NCBI GenBank assembly: GCA_946188165.1
Contig: CAMHTW010000015.1
Coordinates: 1 to 64,000 of the forward strand
Direction of reading: 5' to 3'
Origin: an uncultured Prevotella sp.
Lineage (GTDB): Bacteria; Bacteroidota; Bacteroidia; Bacteroidales; Bacteroidaceae
Length of the DNA: 64,000 nt
Shown here: in pieces, positions 45,913-55,913 of the stretch
How the letters are laid out: every line of letters begins with the position of its first letter
Numbering within the stretch: the stretch's first letter is position 1
Translations under genes and position numbers: made by a program
The notes under the pieces: generated by a model
The model's input: only the letters and a program-made list of their open reading frames with translations
Told to the model about the DNA's origin: nothing
The model's database searches: none

Positions 45913-47241
45913 ATGAGTAATTCTGGAAGTTTGAAGAGTACCATTGCGGTTTCTCTCACTAATTATTTGGATGCAGGCGCTATTGTGGCTGGTGCATCAG
46001 GTCTGACGCTGTGGCAGAATTACCTGGGTTTAACCGAGGTACACTTAGGTTGGCTAAACTTCATTTCGGCTAACTGCTTAGGTGCAGCTATCGGTGCCAT
46101 CATCGGTGGTTTCCTGGCCGACAAGTATGGTCGTAAGTTCATCTTTACCTACAACCTGCTGGTCTATATGACGGGCGTACTACTTATTATGTTTTCGATG
46201 AATTTCCCCATGTTGCTGGCTGGCTTCTTGGTGACGGGTATCTCCGTAGGTGTGGGTGTCCCGGCATCGTGGACATATATCAGCGAATCGTCCGAGGTTA
46301 ATAACCGTGGCCGTAACATCTGTATCTCGCAGATGTCGTGGGGATTCGGACCGATGTGTATTCTGTTGTTCGGTATGCTCTTTGCCCCTGGTGGCTACCT
46401 GTTCGGATGGGTAGAGTCGGTGGCTCACCTGTTTGGCGGTGCCGACATGTCGCAGGAGGCTGTCAACGCCTTCTCGTCGCGCATCGTGTTCTTCACCCTG
46501 TTTGTTGTGGCTTTCATAGCTTGGAACCTGCAGCGTCAGTTACAGGAGAGTGCCGAGTTTACGAAGTCTGAGGGCAAGAAAGCCGGACTGACCGACAATA
46601 TCAAGGTGCTGTTCTCCAACAAGATTGCCGTTCGCACCGTCATCTTCCTGGCTACCATCTATCTCACATGGAACCTCGTGGCATCGGTGATGGGATTCTT
46701 CCAACCGCACATCTACGAGACAGCAGGTGGTGTCACTAACGAGCAGGCTAACTGGATGAACTGCATCCAGTGGTTTATTATTGTTGCTGTGACGTTCGTT
46801 GTCTCAAAGCTTATCGACAAGACCTCACACAAGGCCATCTACACCTTTGGACTTCTCGTGGCTATTGCTGCTTGGCTGGTCATTGTCACTGTCGGTGTCA
46901 ACGGTATGGTCGGCCTTTGGCTGTTTGCCATCCTGTGGGGCGTGCAGGGCGGTTCGTCGCCACAGATATTCTACGCTTTGTGGGGTTCTGAGTTGTTCCC
47001 TGCTAAGTTCCGTGCTGGTGCTCAGGGCTTAATGTTCTTCATTGTCCGTGGTCTGTCAGCCGTCTGGGGCCTCATCTTCACCATCATCTATGGTGAGAAC
47101 GGCGAGGGTTTCACAATTGCAGCTTTCTGCATGATTGCCCTGTTGACCATTTCACTTATCGTCGGCTTCCTTGGTGTTCCCAATACTCGTGGCCGTGCCC
47201 TTGACGACATCACGAAGGAAAGATACGGGGACAATTATTAA
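45913..47241 (+). CDS. MFS sugar transporter
   Basis: 12-TM-like; GGFLADKYGRKFIF. Confidence 0.88.
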   Translation: MSNSGSLKSTIAVSLTNYLDAGAIVAGASGLTLWQNYLGLTEVHLGWLNFISANCLGAAIGAIIGGFLADKYGRKFIFTYNLLVYMTGVLLIMFSMNFPMLLAGFLVTGISVGVGVPASWTYISESSEVNNRGRNICISQMSWGFGPMCILLFGMLFAPGGYLFGWVESVAHLFGGADMSQEAVNAFSSRIVFFTLFVVAFIAWNLQRQLQESAEFTKSEGKKAGLTDNIKVLFSNKIAVRTVIFLATIYLTWNLVASVMGFFQPHIYETAGGVTNEQANWMNCIQWFIIVAVTFVVSKLIDKTSHKAIYTFGLLVAIAAWLVIVTVGVNGMVGLWLFAILWGVQGGSSPQIFYALWGSELFPAKFRAGAQGLMFFIVRGLSAVWGLIFTIIYGENGEGFTIAAFCMIALLTISLIVGFLGVPNTRGRALDDITKERYGDNY

Positions 47242-47248
47242 AATTAAT

Positions 47249-47284
47249 ACCCACCCCCAACCCCTCCCGAGCGGGAGGGGAGTG
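47249..47284. repeat. GEG palindrome copy 6 (intergenic)
   Basis: acccacccccaacccctcccgagcgggaggggagtg. Confidence 0.88.
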
Positions 47285-47343
47285 AGGAAGGGAAAGTAAA
47301 GGTGAGAAAGTGTATATTTTGAAAGTGATAAATTTTTAACGCA

Positions 47344-48165
47344 ATGAAAAGTATATTAGAAGGCCGCGAAGGATTGAAAGCGGTGGTTTATCAGATTGCC
47401 GAGGTCACTGGCTACCTTTGGCAGAAAGGATGGGCGGAGCGTAACGGTGGTAACATCACCGTCAACGTCACCGAGTTTATGGACGATGAGTGCAAGGCTA
47501 TGAAGCCCATTTCAGAAGTGAAGCAGATTGGTATGGTTCTGCCCCAGTTGAAGGGCAAGTACTTCTATTGCAAGGGTACGGGCAAGCGAATGCGTGACCT
47601 CGCCAAGGAACCTATGCAGAACGGTAGCATTATCCGCATCTTGGACGATTGCGCTTCTTACGAGGTGATTGCCGACGAGCCTGTAGTGCCCACCAGCGAG
47701 CTGCCTACACACCTCGCCCTGCAGAACTATCTGCTGGAGACGGGTTCATGCTATAAGGCAACGCTGCATACGCATCCCATTGAACTGGTTGCTATGAGCC
47801 ACATCCAGCGATTCCTGAAGGGTGACGAGATGACACGTGTGCTGTGGTCGATGATTCCCGAGACACTGGCCTTTGCGCCTCTGGGCATCGGTATCGTTCC
47901 CTACGCTTTGCCCTCATCAGTAGCTCTTGCTGAGGCTACCCTGGAGCAGATTAAAACCCACGATGTTGTGATGTGGGAGAAACATGGTACCGTTGCTGTC
48001 GGTCAGGACATCATGGATGCCTTCGACCAGACCGACGTGCTCTGCAAGGCTGCCAACATCTTTATGTGCGCCCGTGCCATGGGTTCAGAGCCCGATGGTA
48101 TGACCGAGGCTCAGATGAAGGAAGTGCAGGATGTGTTCAAACTGCCCAAGAAGCGTCCCTGCTGA
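47344..48165 (+). CDS. rhaD: Rhamnulose-1-phosphate aldolase
   Basis: Class II aldolase motifs NGGNIT, LHTHPIELVAMSH, WEKHGTVAVG. Confidence 0.92.
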   Translation: MKSILEGREGLKAVVYQIAEVTGYLWQKGWAERNGGNITVNVTEFMDDECKAMKPISEVKQIGMVLPQLKGKYFYCKGTGKRMRDLAKEPMQNGSIIRILDDCASYEVIADEPVVPTSELPTHLALQNYLLETGSCYKATLHTHPIELVAMSHIQRFLKGDEMTRVLWSMIPETLAFAPLGIGIVPYALPSSVALAEATLEQIKTHDVVMWEKHGTVAVGQDIMDAFDQTDVLCKAANIFMCARAMGSEPDGMTEAQMKEVQDVFKLPKKRPC

Positions 48166-48215
48166 GAGGTGACAAATAATGCCATCTTATTTCAAAATAA
48201 AGCAGGAGTATTGAA

Positions 48216-48255
48216 AAATAAGTCCGGAGTAATTTCGAATACTCCGGACTTATTT
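48216..48255. terminator. Bidirectional hairpin terminator
   Basis: aaataagtccggagta-atttcgaa-tactccggacttattt between convergent genes. Confidence 0.85.
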
Positions 48256-48267
48256 GTTTTGTATGCT

Positions 48268-48879
48268 TTATTCGAACGTCTTGAACTGGTAACCTTGCTG
48301 CTGGAGCCAGCCGATAGAGGCGGGTAGGGCTGTGCGCAACTTGTCAATGCTCTTCAGGGAGTCGTGGAAGGTGATGATGGAACCATTACGGGTGTAACGC
48401 TTGACATTATCCAGAATATCGTCGGCTGTCATCCATTTGGAGTAATCGCGTGTGACAAGGTCCCACATCACGATACGGAACTTACGGGAGAGCCAGGCAT
48501 ACTGACTAAGACGCATCCAGCCGTGAGGTGGACGCACCAAATCGGTATGCAGATAGGCATTGGCTTTCTCAATATTGTAGCTATACTCCTTGATAGTATG
48601 ACGGAAACCACCAATGTGGTTATGCGTATGATTACCAATGCGATGACCTTCGCTGACTACACGCTGGTAAATATCCGGATACTTACGGACATTGTCGCCT
48701 ACCATAAAGAAGGTGGCTTTTACCCCGTATTGCGCCAATACATCAAGGATATAGGGCGTGGCTTCGGGGATGGGCCCGTCATCGAAGGTCAGATAGACTG
48801 ACCTGTCGTTGGGGTCCATACGCCAAAGTGCCTTAGGGTAAAGCCAACGTAGCCACTTGGAGGGTTGCTCTATAAACAT
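48268..48879 (-). CDS. Polysaccharide deacetylase family protein
   Basis: YLTFDDGPIPEATP, GHRIGNHTHNH. Confidence 0.92.
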   Translation of the reverse strand: MFIEQPSKWLRWLYPKALWRMDPNDRSVYLTFDDGPIPEATPYILDVLAQYGVKATFFMVGDNVRKYPDIYQRVVSEGHRIGNHTHNHIGGFRHTIKEYSYNIEKANAYLHTDLVRPPHGWMRLSQYAWLSRKFRIVMWDLVTRDYSKWMTADDILDNVKRYTRNGSIITFHDSLKSIDKLRTALPASIGWLQQQGYQFKTFE

Positions 48880-48894
48880 GGTTTTAATGACGCA

Positions 48895-51800
48895 TTAATA
48901 TCCGAGATTACCACCCTTTGACTCAAACAGCTTGACTAGGGCACTGAGCTCTGCTATACGTCCATCAGTCCATGCCTTGTCAATGTTTTGAGTCAGGCTG
49001 ACTATCTGCTGAAGGATGTAGAAGTGCATGACAGCATCATTCTCTGCCGACTTGAAGCGCATACCATCGAGTGAGCAATAGTAGAACATATACTGGGCAG
49101 AGTTTTTCCACATGGGTTTGATGATGTTCATGGCCTGCTTATTGTCGCCAAGAGCAACCCAGGCACGAGCCATGTCAAGAGATCCTGACGTGTAGCTATG
49201 AGGCACATTATAAGTCGGAATCTTCTTGGCTGTGAATTCCAGTACCTCACGCGCCTCCTTGTCCTTATTTTCGTTGAGAAGTTCGAGTGCGAGCTTAGCC
49301 ATGATACGACGATGCGTGAAACACATGCGCATGACCGTCTCGTCGAGATAGAGACCTGGTGTCTCCAGACCACCGAACTTGAAGCGGTGCATGATGTTAT
49401 CATAGGTGCGCTTGGTATCAAAATTCTTGGCGCCTTCAATAGGACGACCGCCATTGGTCGTTGTGAACGGCGTGATACGATAGGCCAAACCTTCGGTAAT
49501 CGTGTTGTTGCCAAGATTGATGTAGTTGTCGTCGCCTACACTGACTGCCACATAGATAGGACGCGTCCAGTTGCATTGAGCCAGCATTTCAAGAATCATC
49601 AAGTCGCCTTTGTAGAGTGCACTCTTATTCTTTAGCGAGATGACCATGCGGTCAGGGATGGAATCGGTTGCCATCATCATACCACTCTTGCGGACAGCCT
49701 CCTTGTCAATAGTCATATAGAGCGTGTCGGTAGGTATGATGCGCAGTTCAGAATTCTTGGAACGTACCCAATATTTCAATACATTCTTCAATTCAAACGG
49801 TTCGTCGCCAAACTGCTGGCGGGCCTCTTCGGGGTTCTGCTTGTAGTGTTCGAGAACTGCCTGTTTCATCTGAGGCTCCACGCGTATATATTCATTAGTA
49901 CCTGCGCAATACTCGATACGTTCCCACGTGATGGGCACGGAAGGAGAGTCGTAGGCAGGACGGCGCATCTGGTCGATATACCAGTCGGTCTGCAGATACG
50001 AGAGGTTGCAGACGCGGGCATCTGTACGTACTCCCTCAACATCCTGATTATACCACAAGGGGAAGGTGTCGTTATCGCCATTGGTAAAGATGATGGGGTT
50101 GCCTTCATCCTGCAGGGTCATCAGATAGTTCTGTCCGAAGTCACGACAGGTGTAGCGACCGCTGCGGTCGTGGTCGTCCCAAGTCTGAGATGCCATCTGT
50201 ACAGGAACTAACAGACAGAGTACGCTGACGGCTGCAGCCAAAACGGTGGGGTTGAGCTTCTTCAGATATTGCTTCAGCAACTCAATGATGGCTGCGACAC
50301 CAATTCCACACCAGATAGCAAAGGCATAGAACGAACCAGCGTAGGCATAGTCACGCTCACGAGGCTGTGAAGGCGTCTGATTCAGATAAATTACGATGGC
50401 CAGACCAGTCATGAAGAACAGGAAGAATACCACCCAGAATTGGCGGATACCTGTCTGGTCCTTGGCATTGTTAAAGTGCTTGGCCAGCGACTGCCAGAAG
50501 AGTCCGATAAGGCCGAGAATCAGAGGCAGACAGTAGAACACGTTATGGCCCTTGTTCTCCTTCAACTCGTCAGGCAATTTGCTTTGGTCGCCCAGACGCC
50601 AGTTGTCGAACCAGTCGAAACCGGTAATCCAGTTACCATGCTCCAGTTCGCCATTACCCTGTAGGTCGTTCTGACGACCTGCAAAGTTCCACATGAAGTA
50701 GCGCCAGTACATGAAGTTGCACTGATAGGAGATGAAGAAACGCAGGTTCTCAAACTGTGAGGGTACCTTTACGCTAATCATCTCGCCACAGCGGTCGTAC
50801 GTCTCCTCGTGACCGCTGATGTCGCCCATCCAACTCTCATACTGAGCGGCATGGGCTGAACTGTACATACGAGGGAACAACATGTTCTGCGCGTATTTGT
50901 ATTCGTCCTTCGTGCGTACGACGAAGTATTCGTCCTTCTCGTCGGGTGAAGCCTTTTCCTTACGCTGCCAGACGGGATCGCCAGTGGTCATCACGGGTTT
51001 GCAGTAGTCACCATCCTTCTCCAGGGCTACCTGCGAAGTGTAGGCCTGACCATAGAACAAAGGACGCTGACCATACTGTTCACGACCTAAATATTCGCCC
51101 AGTGTGAAGATGTCCTCAGGCGAGTTCTGGTCCATTGGCGGGTTGGCTGCCGAACGAATGACTATCAGGGCATACGATGAGTAGCCAATCATCAGCATCA
51201 GCATGCAGAGCAGCGATGTGTTCTTGATGCGAGCCGTGACAAGTGCTTTTGGCTTTTGCCCCTTCTCCGTAATCTTGTACTGTAGCACAAACCACATGAT
51301 GGCCAGTACCACGATACCAATGATGACCGACATCCAGCCGTGACCATAGAACGGAATACCCAACATAGCCACAGCCATGAGGAATGCAATGTTCTGACGC
51401 TTGTTGTCCGTATTCTGGTAAGTTTCCCATATTGCCCAGATAATAATGCCGATAAGCAGGAAGATATAGACAATCTCACCCGTATTGAACGGCATGCCAA
51501 GGATGTTGACGAACAACAGCTCGAACCAGCCGCCTACCTGTACGATGCCAGGTACGACACCATAGAGTACGGCAGCCAGGATAACCACTGAAATGAACAG
51601 GGCCAGCAGCGAACCCTTCAGGTCACGCTTAGGATCGTCCGTCGGGAATTTCTTATAATAATATACCAGCACAATAGCGGGCAGACATAGCAGGTTCAGC
51701 AGGTGGACGCCAATGGAAAGGCCCGTCATATACATGATAAGCACCAACCAGCGGTCGGCATGGGGCTGGTCGGCTTGGTCTTCCCACTTGAGAATCAACC

Positions 51801-52299
51801 AGAATACCACTGCGGTAAATGCTGATGAATAGGCATATACCTCACCCTCGACAGCTGAGAACCAGAAGGTGTCACTGAAGGTGTATATCAGCGCACCTAC
51901 CATAGCCGAGGCCTCAATGGCTATCAGCTTGTTCCATGAAAGGTCGGCCAATGTGGTAGCCTTGCGGAAATCTTCTTGTTTGATAAGCAATCGGCGCACC
52001 AGATGCGAAATCGTCCAGAACAGGAACAGAATGGTGGCGGCAGAAAGCAGCGCACTCATCATGTTCACCATACGAGCTACTTGAGAGGGATCGCTGGTAA
52101 ACTGTGAGAACAGATTTGCCGTCAGCATGAAGAACGGGGCACCGGGTGGGTGTCCGATTTCAAGTTTGTAACCAGTAGAAATAAACTCAGGACAATCCCA
52201 GAAAGAGGCTGTCGGTTCGATGGTAGAGCAATATACGAAAGCAGCAATGGCAAAGGCCAGCCAACCCATGATATTGTCTACAAGTCTGAATTGTTTCAT
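48895..52299 (-). CDS. DUF2723 multi-TM membrane protein
   Basis: STIEPTASFWDCPEFISTGYKLEIGHPPGAPFFML. Confidence 0.88.
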   Translation of the reverse strand: MKQFRLVDNIMGWLAFAIAAFVYCSTIEPTASFWDCPEFISTGYKLEIGHPPGAPFFMLTANLFSQFTSDPSQVARMVNMMSALLSAATILFLFWTISHLVRRLLIKQEDFRKATTLADLSWNKLIAIEASAMVGALIYTFSDTFWFSAVEGEVYAYSSAFTAVVFWLILKWEDQADQPHADRWLVLIMYMTGLSIGVHLLNLLCLPAIVLVYYYKKFPTDDPKRDLKGSLLALFISVVILAAVLYGVVPGIVQVGGWFELLFVNILGMPFNTGEIVYIFLLIGIIIWAIWETYQNTDNKRQNIAFLMAVAMLGIPFYGHGWMSVIIGIVVLAIMWFVLQYKITEKGQKPKALVTARIKNTSLLCMLMLMIGYSSYALIVIRSAANPPMDQNSPEDIFTLGEYLGREQYGQRPLFYGQAYTSQVALEKDGDYCKPVMTTGDPVWQRKEKASPDEKDEYFVVRTKDEYKYAQNMLFPRMYSSAHAAQYESWMGDISGHEETYDRCGEMISVKVPSQFENLRFFISYQCNFMYWRYFMWNFAGRQNDLQGNGELEHGNWITGFDWFDNWRLGDQSKLPDELKENKGHNVFYCLPLILGLIGLFWQSLAKHFNNAKDQTGIRQFWVVFFLFFMTGLAIVIYLNQTPSQPRERDYAYAGSFYAFAIWCGIGVAAIIELLKQYLKKLNPTVLAAAVSVLCLLVPVQMASQTWDDHDRSGRYTCRDFGQNYLMTLQDEGNPIIFTNGDNDTFPLWYNQDVEGVRTDARVCNLSYLQTDWYIDQMRRPAYDSPSVPITWERIEYCAGTNEYIRVEPQMKQAVLEHYKQNPEEARQQFGDEPFELKNVLKYWVRSKNSELRIIPTDTLYMTIDKEAVRKSGMMMATDSIPDRMVISLKNKSALYKGDLMILEMLAQCNWTRPIYVAVSVGDDNYINLGNNTITEGLAYRITPFTTTNGGRPIEGAKNFDTKRTYDNIMHRFKFGGLETPGLYLDETVMRMCFTHRRIMAKLALELLNENKDKEAREVLEFTAKKIPTYNVPHSYTSGSLDMARAWVALGDNKQAMNIIKPMWKNSAQYMFYYCSLDGMRFKSAENDAVMHFYILQQIVSLTQNIDKAWTDGRIAELSALVKLFESKGGNLGY

Positions 52300-52374
52300 T
52301 GTCGTTGTTTATGAATTATCCTGCAAAGGTACTATTATTAATTGAAAATTACGAATTACGAATTACGAATTAAC

Positions 52375-52827
52375 TTAAATAAACAATTGAGCGCCATAAA
52401 TGAGGAGAACATAGCGTAAGAATTTGCCTATGGAGATGCTGGTAAGCGAAATGGGGATGTTGGCACGCATCAGCCCTAATACGATGGTAATGGCGGAACC
52501 TAAAATGGGTACGAAGGCGAAAAAGCCCATCCATGCACCGCGACCAGCCATGAAGCGGGTAGCACGGTCCAAGTCCTTTTGTTTGACATGGAGATATTTC
52601 TCTATCCATTCCAATTTTCCCATACGTCCTACGAAATAATTGAACATACCGCCAGCGACATTGCCAATCGTGCCATAGATGATGAGTCCCCATGGGTCGA
52701 GACCTGCTGCCAGCAGGCCTGTCATCACTGCTTCGCTGCTGAACGGGAAAAAGGATCCTGCTACGAATGCAGTAATCAGCATACCCCAATAGCCATAGCT
52801 AATGAGAAGGGAAATTATGTACTCCAT
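52375..52827 (-). CDS. DedA/YqaA-like (SNARE-associated) membrane protein
   Basis: Starts MEYIISLLISYGYWGM; FFPFSSEAVMTGLLAAG. Confidence 0.8.
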   Translation of the reverse strand: MEYIISLLISYGYWGMLITAFVAGSFFPFSSEAVMTGLLAAGLDPWGLIIYGTIGNVAGGMFNYFVGRMGKLEWIEKYLHVKQKDLDRATRFMAGRGAWMGFFAFVPILGSAITIVLGLMRANIPISLTSISIGKFLRYVLLIYGAQLFI

Positions 52828-53741
52828 AGGTTGTAGGCAGTGATAAACAGAATAACGCCTGTGAGCACAAAGAATGCCACATTGGTGAACTTTGTAGATG
52901 TCAGTGCCAGGAAGTGTGAAATCAGTGGCGCCGTGTTGATGATGATGATTCTCAACAACATGTCGTTGTGTTGTGGCTGAAAGCACATCAGGGCAAAAGC
53001 AAAGAGGTCCATCCAGATAAAGAAACCATATAGGAGACGAATACGAATGCTGTCGTAGCTGCTTTTGCGGACAAAATGGATGACGCCAGTCAGGAAACAA
53101 ATGACTAATAGTGCCCATGTCATCAGTTCGCCAGTACCGAGATGGTCATAACGGATGGGAAACTGGAAATCCAATAGTGGCGAGAGGTGAGCGGCCAATG
53201 GCGAAAAGTCATGCTGATATATGAGCCATGCAGTGATAAACCAGTAGGGTGTTATGAGTCCAAATAGGGATGACAGCCATGTGCGCCACGACAATGACAG
53301 CAGGTTGGTTGCCGTCAGAAGCCAAATAAGAGGTATAAAATAGAGAATAAACGGGTTGGCAAGACTGGCTAATCCCAGCATGAGAAAGGCATAGTATATG
53401 ATGCCCACAGCGTCTCGGTTCTGGTAACTCTGAAACAGCAGGAGGTAGGCCGCAACCACTAACATCTGCATGATATTCCCATGAATGCTGGCGTAGAGAA
53501 AACTGGCGGCACATGACAGCACCAGGAAAGCACAGCTTACCATACGTGAGAAGATGCGTATCAGTGCATTCTGATTGTTCAGCACCATCATTAGATAGCT
53601 GGTAATGCCAAAACACGCAAACTGCAACCATAGATGATTGGTAAGCAGCCCACACAAGAGCCAGACACCTATGGTGTAGACGATGGTGACGGGGAGTGTC
53701 AGACGACTACCGGCAACTATGTTTTGAACCTGTTTTCTCAC
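52815..53741 (-). CDS. Multi-TM membrane protein
   Basis: Hydrophobic ORF overlapping the DedA-like start. Confidence 0.7.
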   Translation of the reverse strand: MRKQVQNIVAGSRLTLPVTIVYTIGVWLLCGLLTNHLWLQFACFGITSYLMMVLNNQNALIRIFSRMVSCAFLVLSCAASFLYASIHGNIMQMLVVAAYLLLFQSYQNRDAVGIIYYAFLMLGLASLANPFILYFIPLIWLLTATNLLSLSWRTWLSSLFGLITPYWFITAWLIYQHDFSPLAAHLSPLLDFQFPIRYDHLGTGELMTWALLVICFLTGVIHFVRKSSYDSIRIRLLYGFFIWMDLFAFALMCFQPQHNDMLLRIIIINTAPLISHFLALTSTKFTNVAFFVLTGVILFITAYNLWST

Positions 53742-53780
53742 CTCTTACCTCTTCACTTTTCACTTTTCACTCTTCACTCA

Positions 53781-55067
53781 TTAAAGGTCCGCTCCGATGT
53801 CACGACGGAAGTATTTGTCGGTAAACTGAATCTTCTGGGCCTCTTCGAACGACTTCTGCAGGGCCTCGGCCTTATCCTTGCCATAGCTGGAGACGGCGAT
53901 GACACGTCCGCCATTGGTGACGACCTGACCGTCCTTGAGGGCAGTGCCCGCATGGAACACAATCGACCCTTCGACATCCTTGATGCCCGTAATGGCATAG
54001 CCCTTCTTGTAGGCCTGTGGATAACCGCCACTGACCAGCATGACGCAGACGGCAGCACGCTCGTCGAATGCTATCGGGTGCTGGTCTAAATCGCCATGGG
54101 CAACGCCCTCGAAGAGGTCAACGATGTCACTCTTCAGACGCAGCATCACGCTCTCGGTCTCTGGGTCGCCCATGCGGCAGTTGTATTCGATGACGTACGG
54201 TTCTGGCTCGCCAGTAGGTGTGTTTGTGCGGTTGATGAGTCCGAAGAAGATGAAGCCCTTGTAGTCGATGCCGTCTTTGGCCAGTCCTTCGACGGTAGGA
54301 CGGATAATGCGGTCTTCTACCTTCTGCATCCATTCCTTTGTGGCAAAGGGAACGGGTGAAACGCTGCCCATACCACCAGTGTTCAGGCCAGTGTCATGTT
54401 CGCCTATGCGCTTATAGTCCTTAGCTTCGGGCAGGATTTTGTAGTTCTTGCCGTCAGTCAGTACGAAGACGCTACACTCGATACCGCTCATGAACTCCTC
54501 GATGACCACGCGGCTGGAGGCATTACCAAACATACCGCCCAGCATCTCTTTCAGTTCCTTCTTGGCTTCGTCGAGGGTGGGGAGTATGAGTACGCCCTTT
54601 CCGGCGCACAATCCGTCGGCCTTCAGCACGTAGGGGGCTTCTAAGGTCTCCAGGAAGGCTAACCCCTCCTGTAGGTGCTCGCCGTCGAAGGTCTGATAGC
54701 GGGCGGTGGGAATGTTGTGACGCTGCATGAATGACTTGGCGAAGTCTTTTGAGCCTTCCAGCACGGCACCAGCCTTCGATGGACCGATAACAGGCACATT
54801 CTTGGTGCGCTCGTCGGCTTTCAGGTCATCGTAGATGCCTTTTACCAGCGGGTCCTCAGGACCTACCACCACCATGTCGATGCCTTCGGCCACGACGAAT
54901 TGCTTGATGACCTCAAAATCATCAGCCTTCATGGGGATGTTGATGCCACAGTTGCTAGTGCCCGCATTACCTGGGGCAATATACAGTTTCTCACATTTCT
55001 CACTCTGAGCGATTTTCCATGCCAGTGCGTGCTCACGTCCGCCACTGCCTAACAGTAGTATTTTCAT
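53781..55067 (-). CDS. purD: Phosphoribosylamine--glycine ligase
   Basis: [29 protein letters not shown]. Confidence 0.97.
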   Translation of the reverse strand: MKILLLGSGGREHALAWKIAQSEKCEKLYIAPGNAGTSNCGINIPMKADDFEVIKQFVVAEGIDMVVVGPEDPLVKGIYDDLKADERTKNVPVIGPSKAGAVLEGSKDFAKSFMQRHNIPTARYQTFDGEHLQEGLAFLETLEAPYVLKADGLCAGKGVLILPTLDEAKKELKEMLGGMFGNASSRVVIEEFMSGIECSVFVLTDGKNYKILPEAKDYKRIGEHDTGLNTGGMGSVSPVPFATKEWMQKVEDRIIRPTVEGLAKDGIDYKGFIFFGLINRTNTPTGEPEPYVIEYNCRMGDPETESVMLRLKSDIVDLFEGVAHGDLDQHPIAFDERAAVCVMLVSGGYPQAYKKGYAITGIKDVEGSIVFHAGTALKDGQVVTNGGRVIAVSSYGKDKAEALQKSFEEAQKIQFTDKYFRRDIGADL

Positions 55068-55151
55068 CTTACCTTTGTTGTTTTTGTTGTATTTTGGCTG
55101 CAAAGGTACGAAATAAAGTGAAAAGTGAAGAGCGAAAAGTGAAAAATTCTT

Positions 55152-55913
55152 TTATTTCCCCAGGAATTTTGTGTCGAGATATTGCTGGAACGTGTCTTTA
55201 TACATGTCGCCAATGGGCAGATAGGTGTCTGCGTCCATGATGATGCGGTTTTTATTGACCTCCTGAATCATATTCAAATTGACGATATATGAGCGGTGTA
55301 TGCGCATAAAATTTTCGGGCAGTCGTTCTTCCATCTTCTTCATGGACAGTAGGGTGACGATGGGCTTGGCATCGCCCTCCAGATAGACTTTCAGGTATTC
55401 GCTCATGGCCTCGACGTAGCGGATGTCGCTGATGCTGACCTTGACAATGCGGTATTCGGTCTTGAGGAAAATGGTGTCGTCTTTGAGGGCTGAGGGCTGA
55501 GGGCTGAGGGCTGATGTCTGAGGGCTGATGTCTGAGGGGTGAGGGCTGAGGGGTGAGGGCGTGAGCCGTTCCTTCAGGCGGTTGGCGGCGCGCTGGAAGT
55601 CCTGCAGTCCGAAGGGTTTCAGCAGGTAGTCAACGGCATTGACGCGGAAGCCCTCGACGGCATACTCCGAATAGGCTGTGGTAAAGACGACCAGTGGCGG
55701 GACGGTCAGCGACTTGATGAAGTCCATGCCGTTCAGGTCGGGCATGTTGATGTCGCAGAAGATGGCATCCACCGTGTCCTGTTCCAGGAACTGTCGTGCC
55801 TCCAGTGCACTCTGGCATTGGGCAGCCAGTTCCAGGAAGGGTACTTTGCCTATGTAGGCTACTATCTGTTGGAGCGCTAAGGGCTCGTCGTCAATGGCTA
55901 AGCATCGAATCAT
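55152..55913 (-). CDS. LytTR family response regulator; linker carries phrase repeat
   Basis: REC (CDINMPDLNG, KPF) plus LytTR C-terminus (RIHRSYIVNL). Confidence 0.93.
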   Translation of the reverse strand: MIRCLAIDDEPLALQQIVAYIGKVPFLELAAQCQSALEARQFLEQDTVDAIFCDINMPDLNGMDFIKSLTVPPLVVFTTAYSEYAVEGFRVNAVDYLLKPFGLQDFQRAANRLKERLTPSPLSPHPSDISPQTSALSPQPSALKDDTIFLKTEYRIVKVSISDIRYVEAMSEYLKVYLEGDAKPIVTLLSMKKMEERLPENFMRIHRSYIVNLNMIQEVNKNRIIMDADTYLPIGDMYKDTFQQYLDTKFLGK

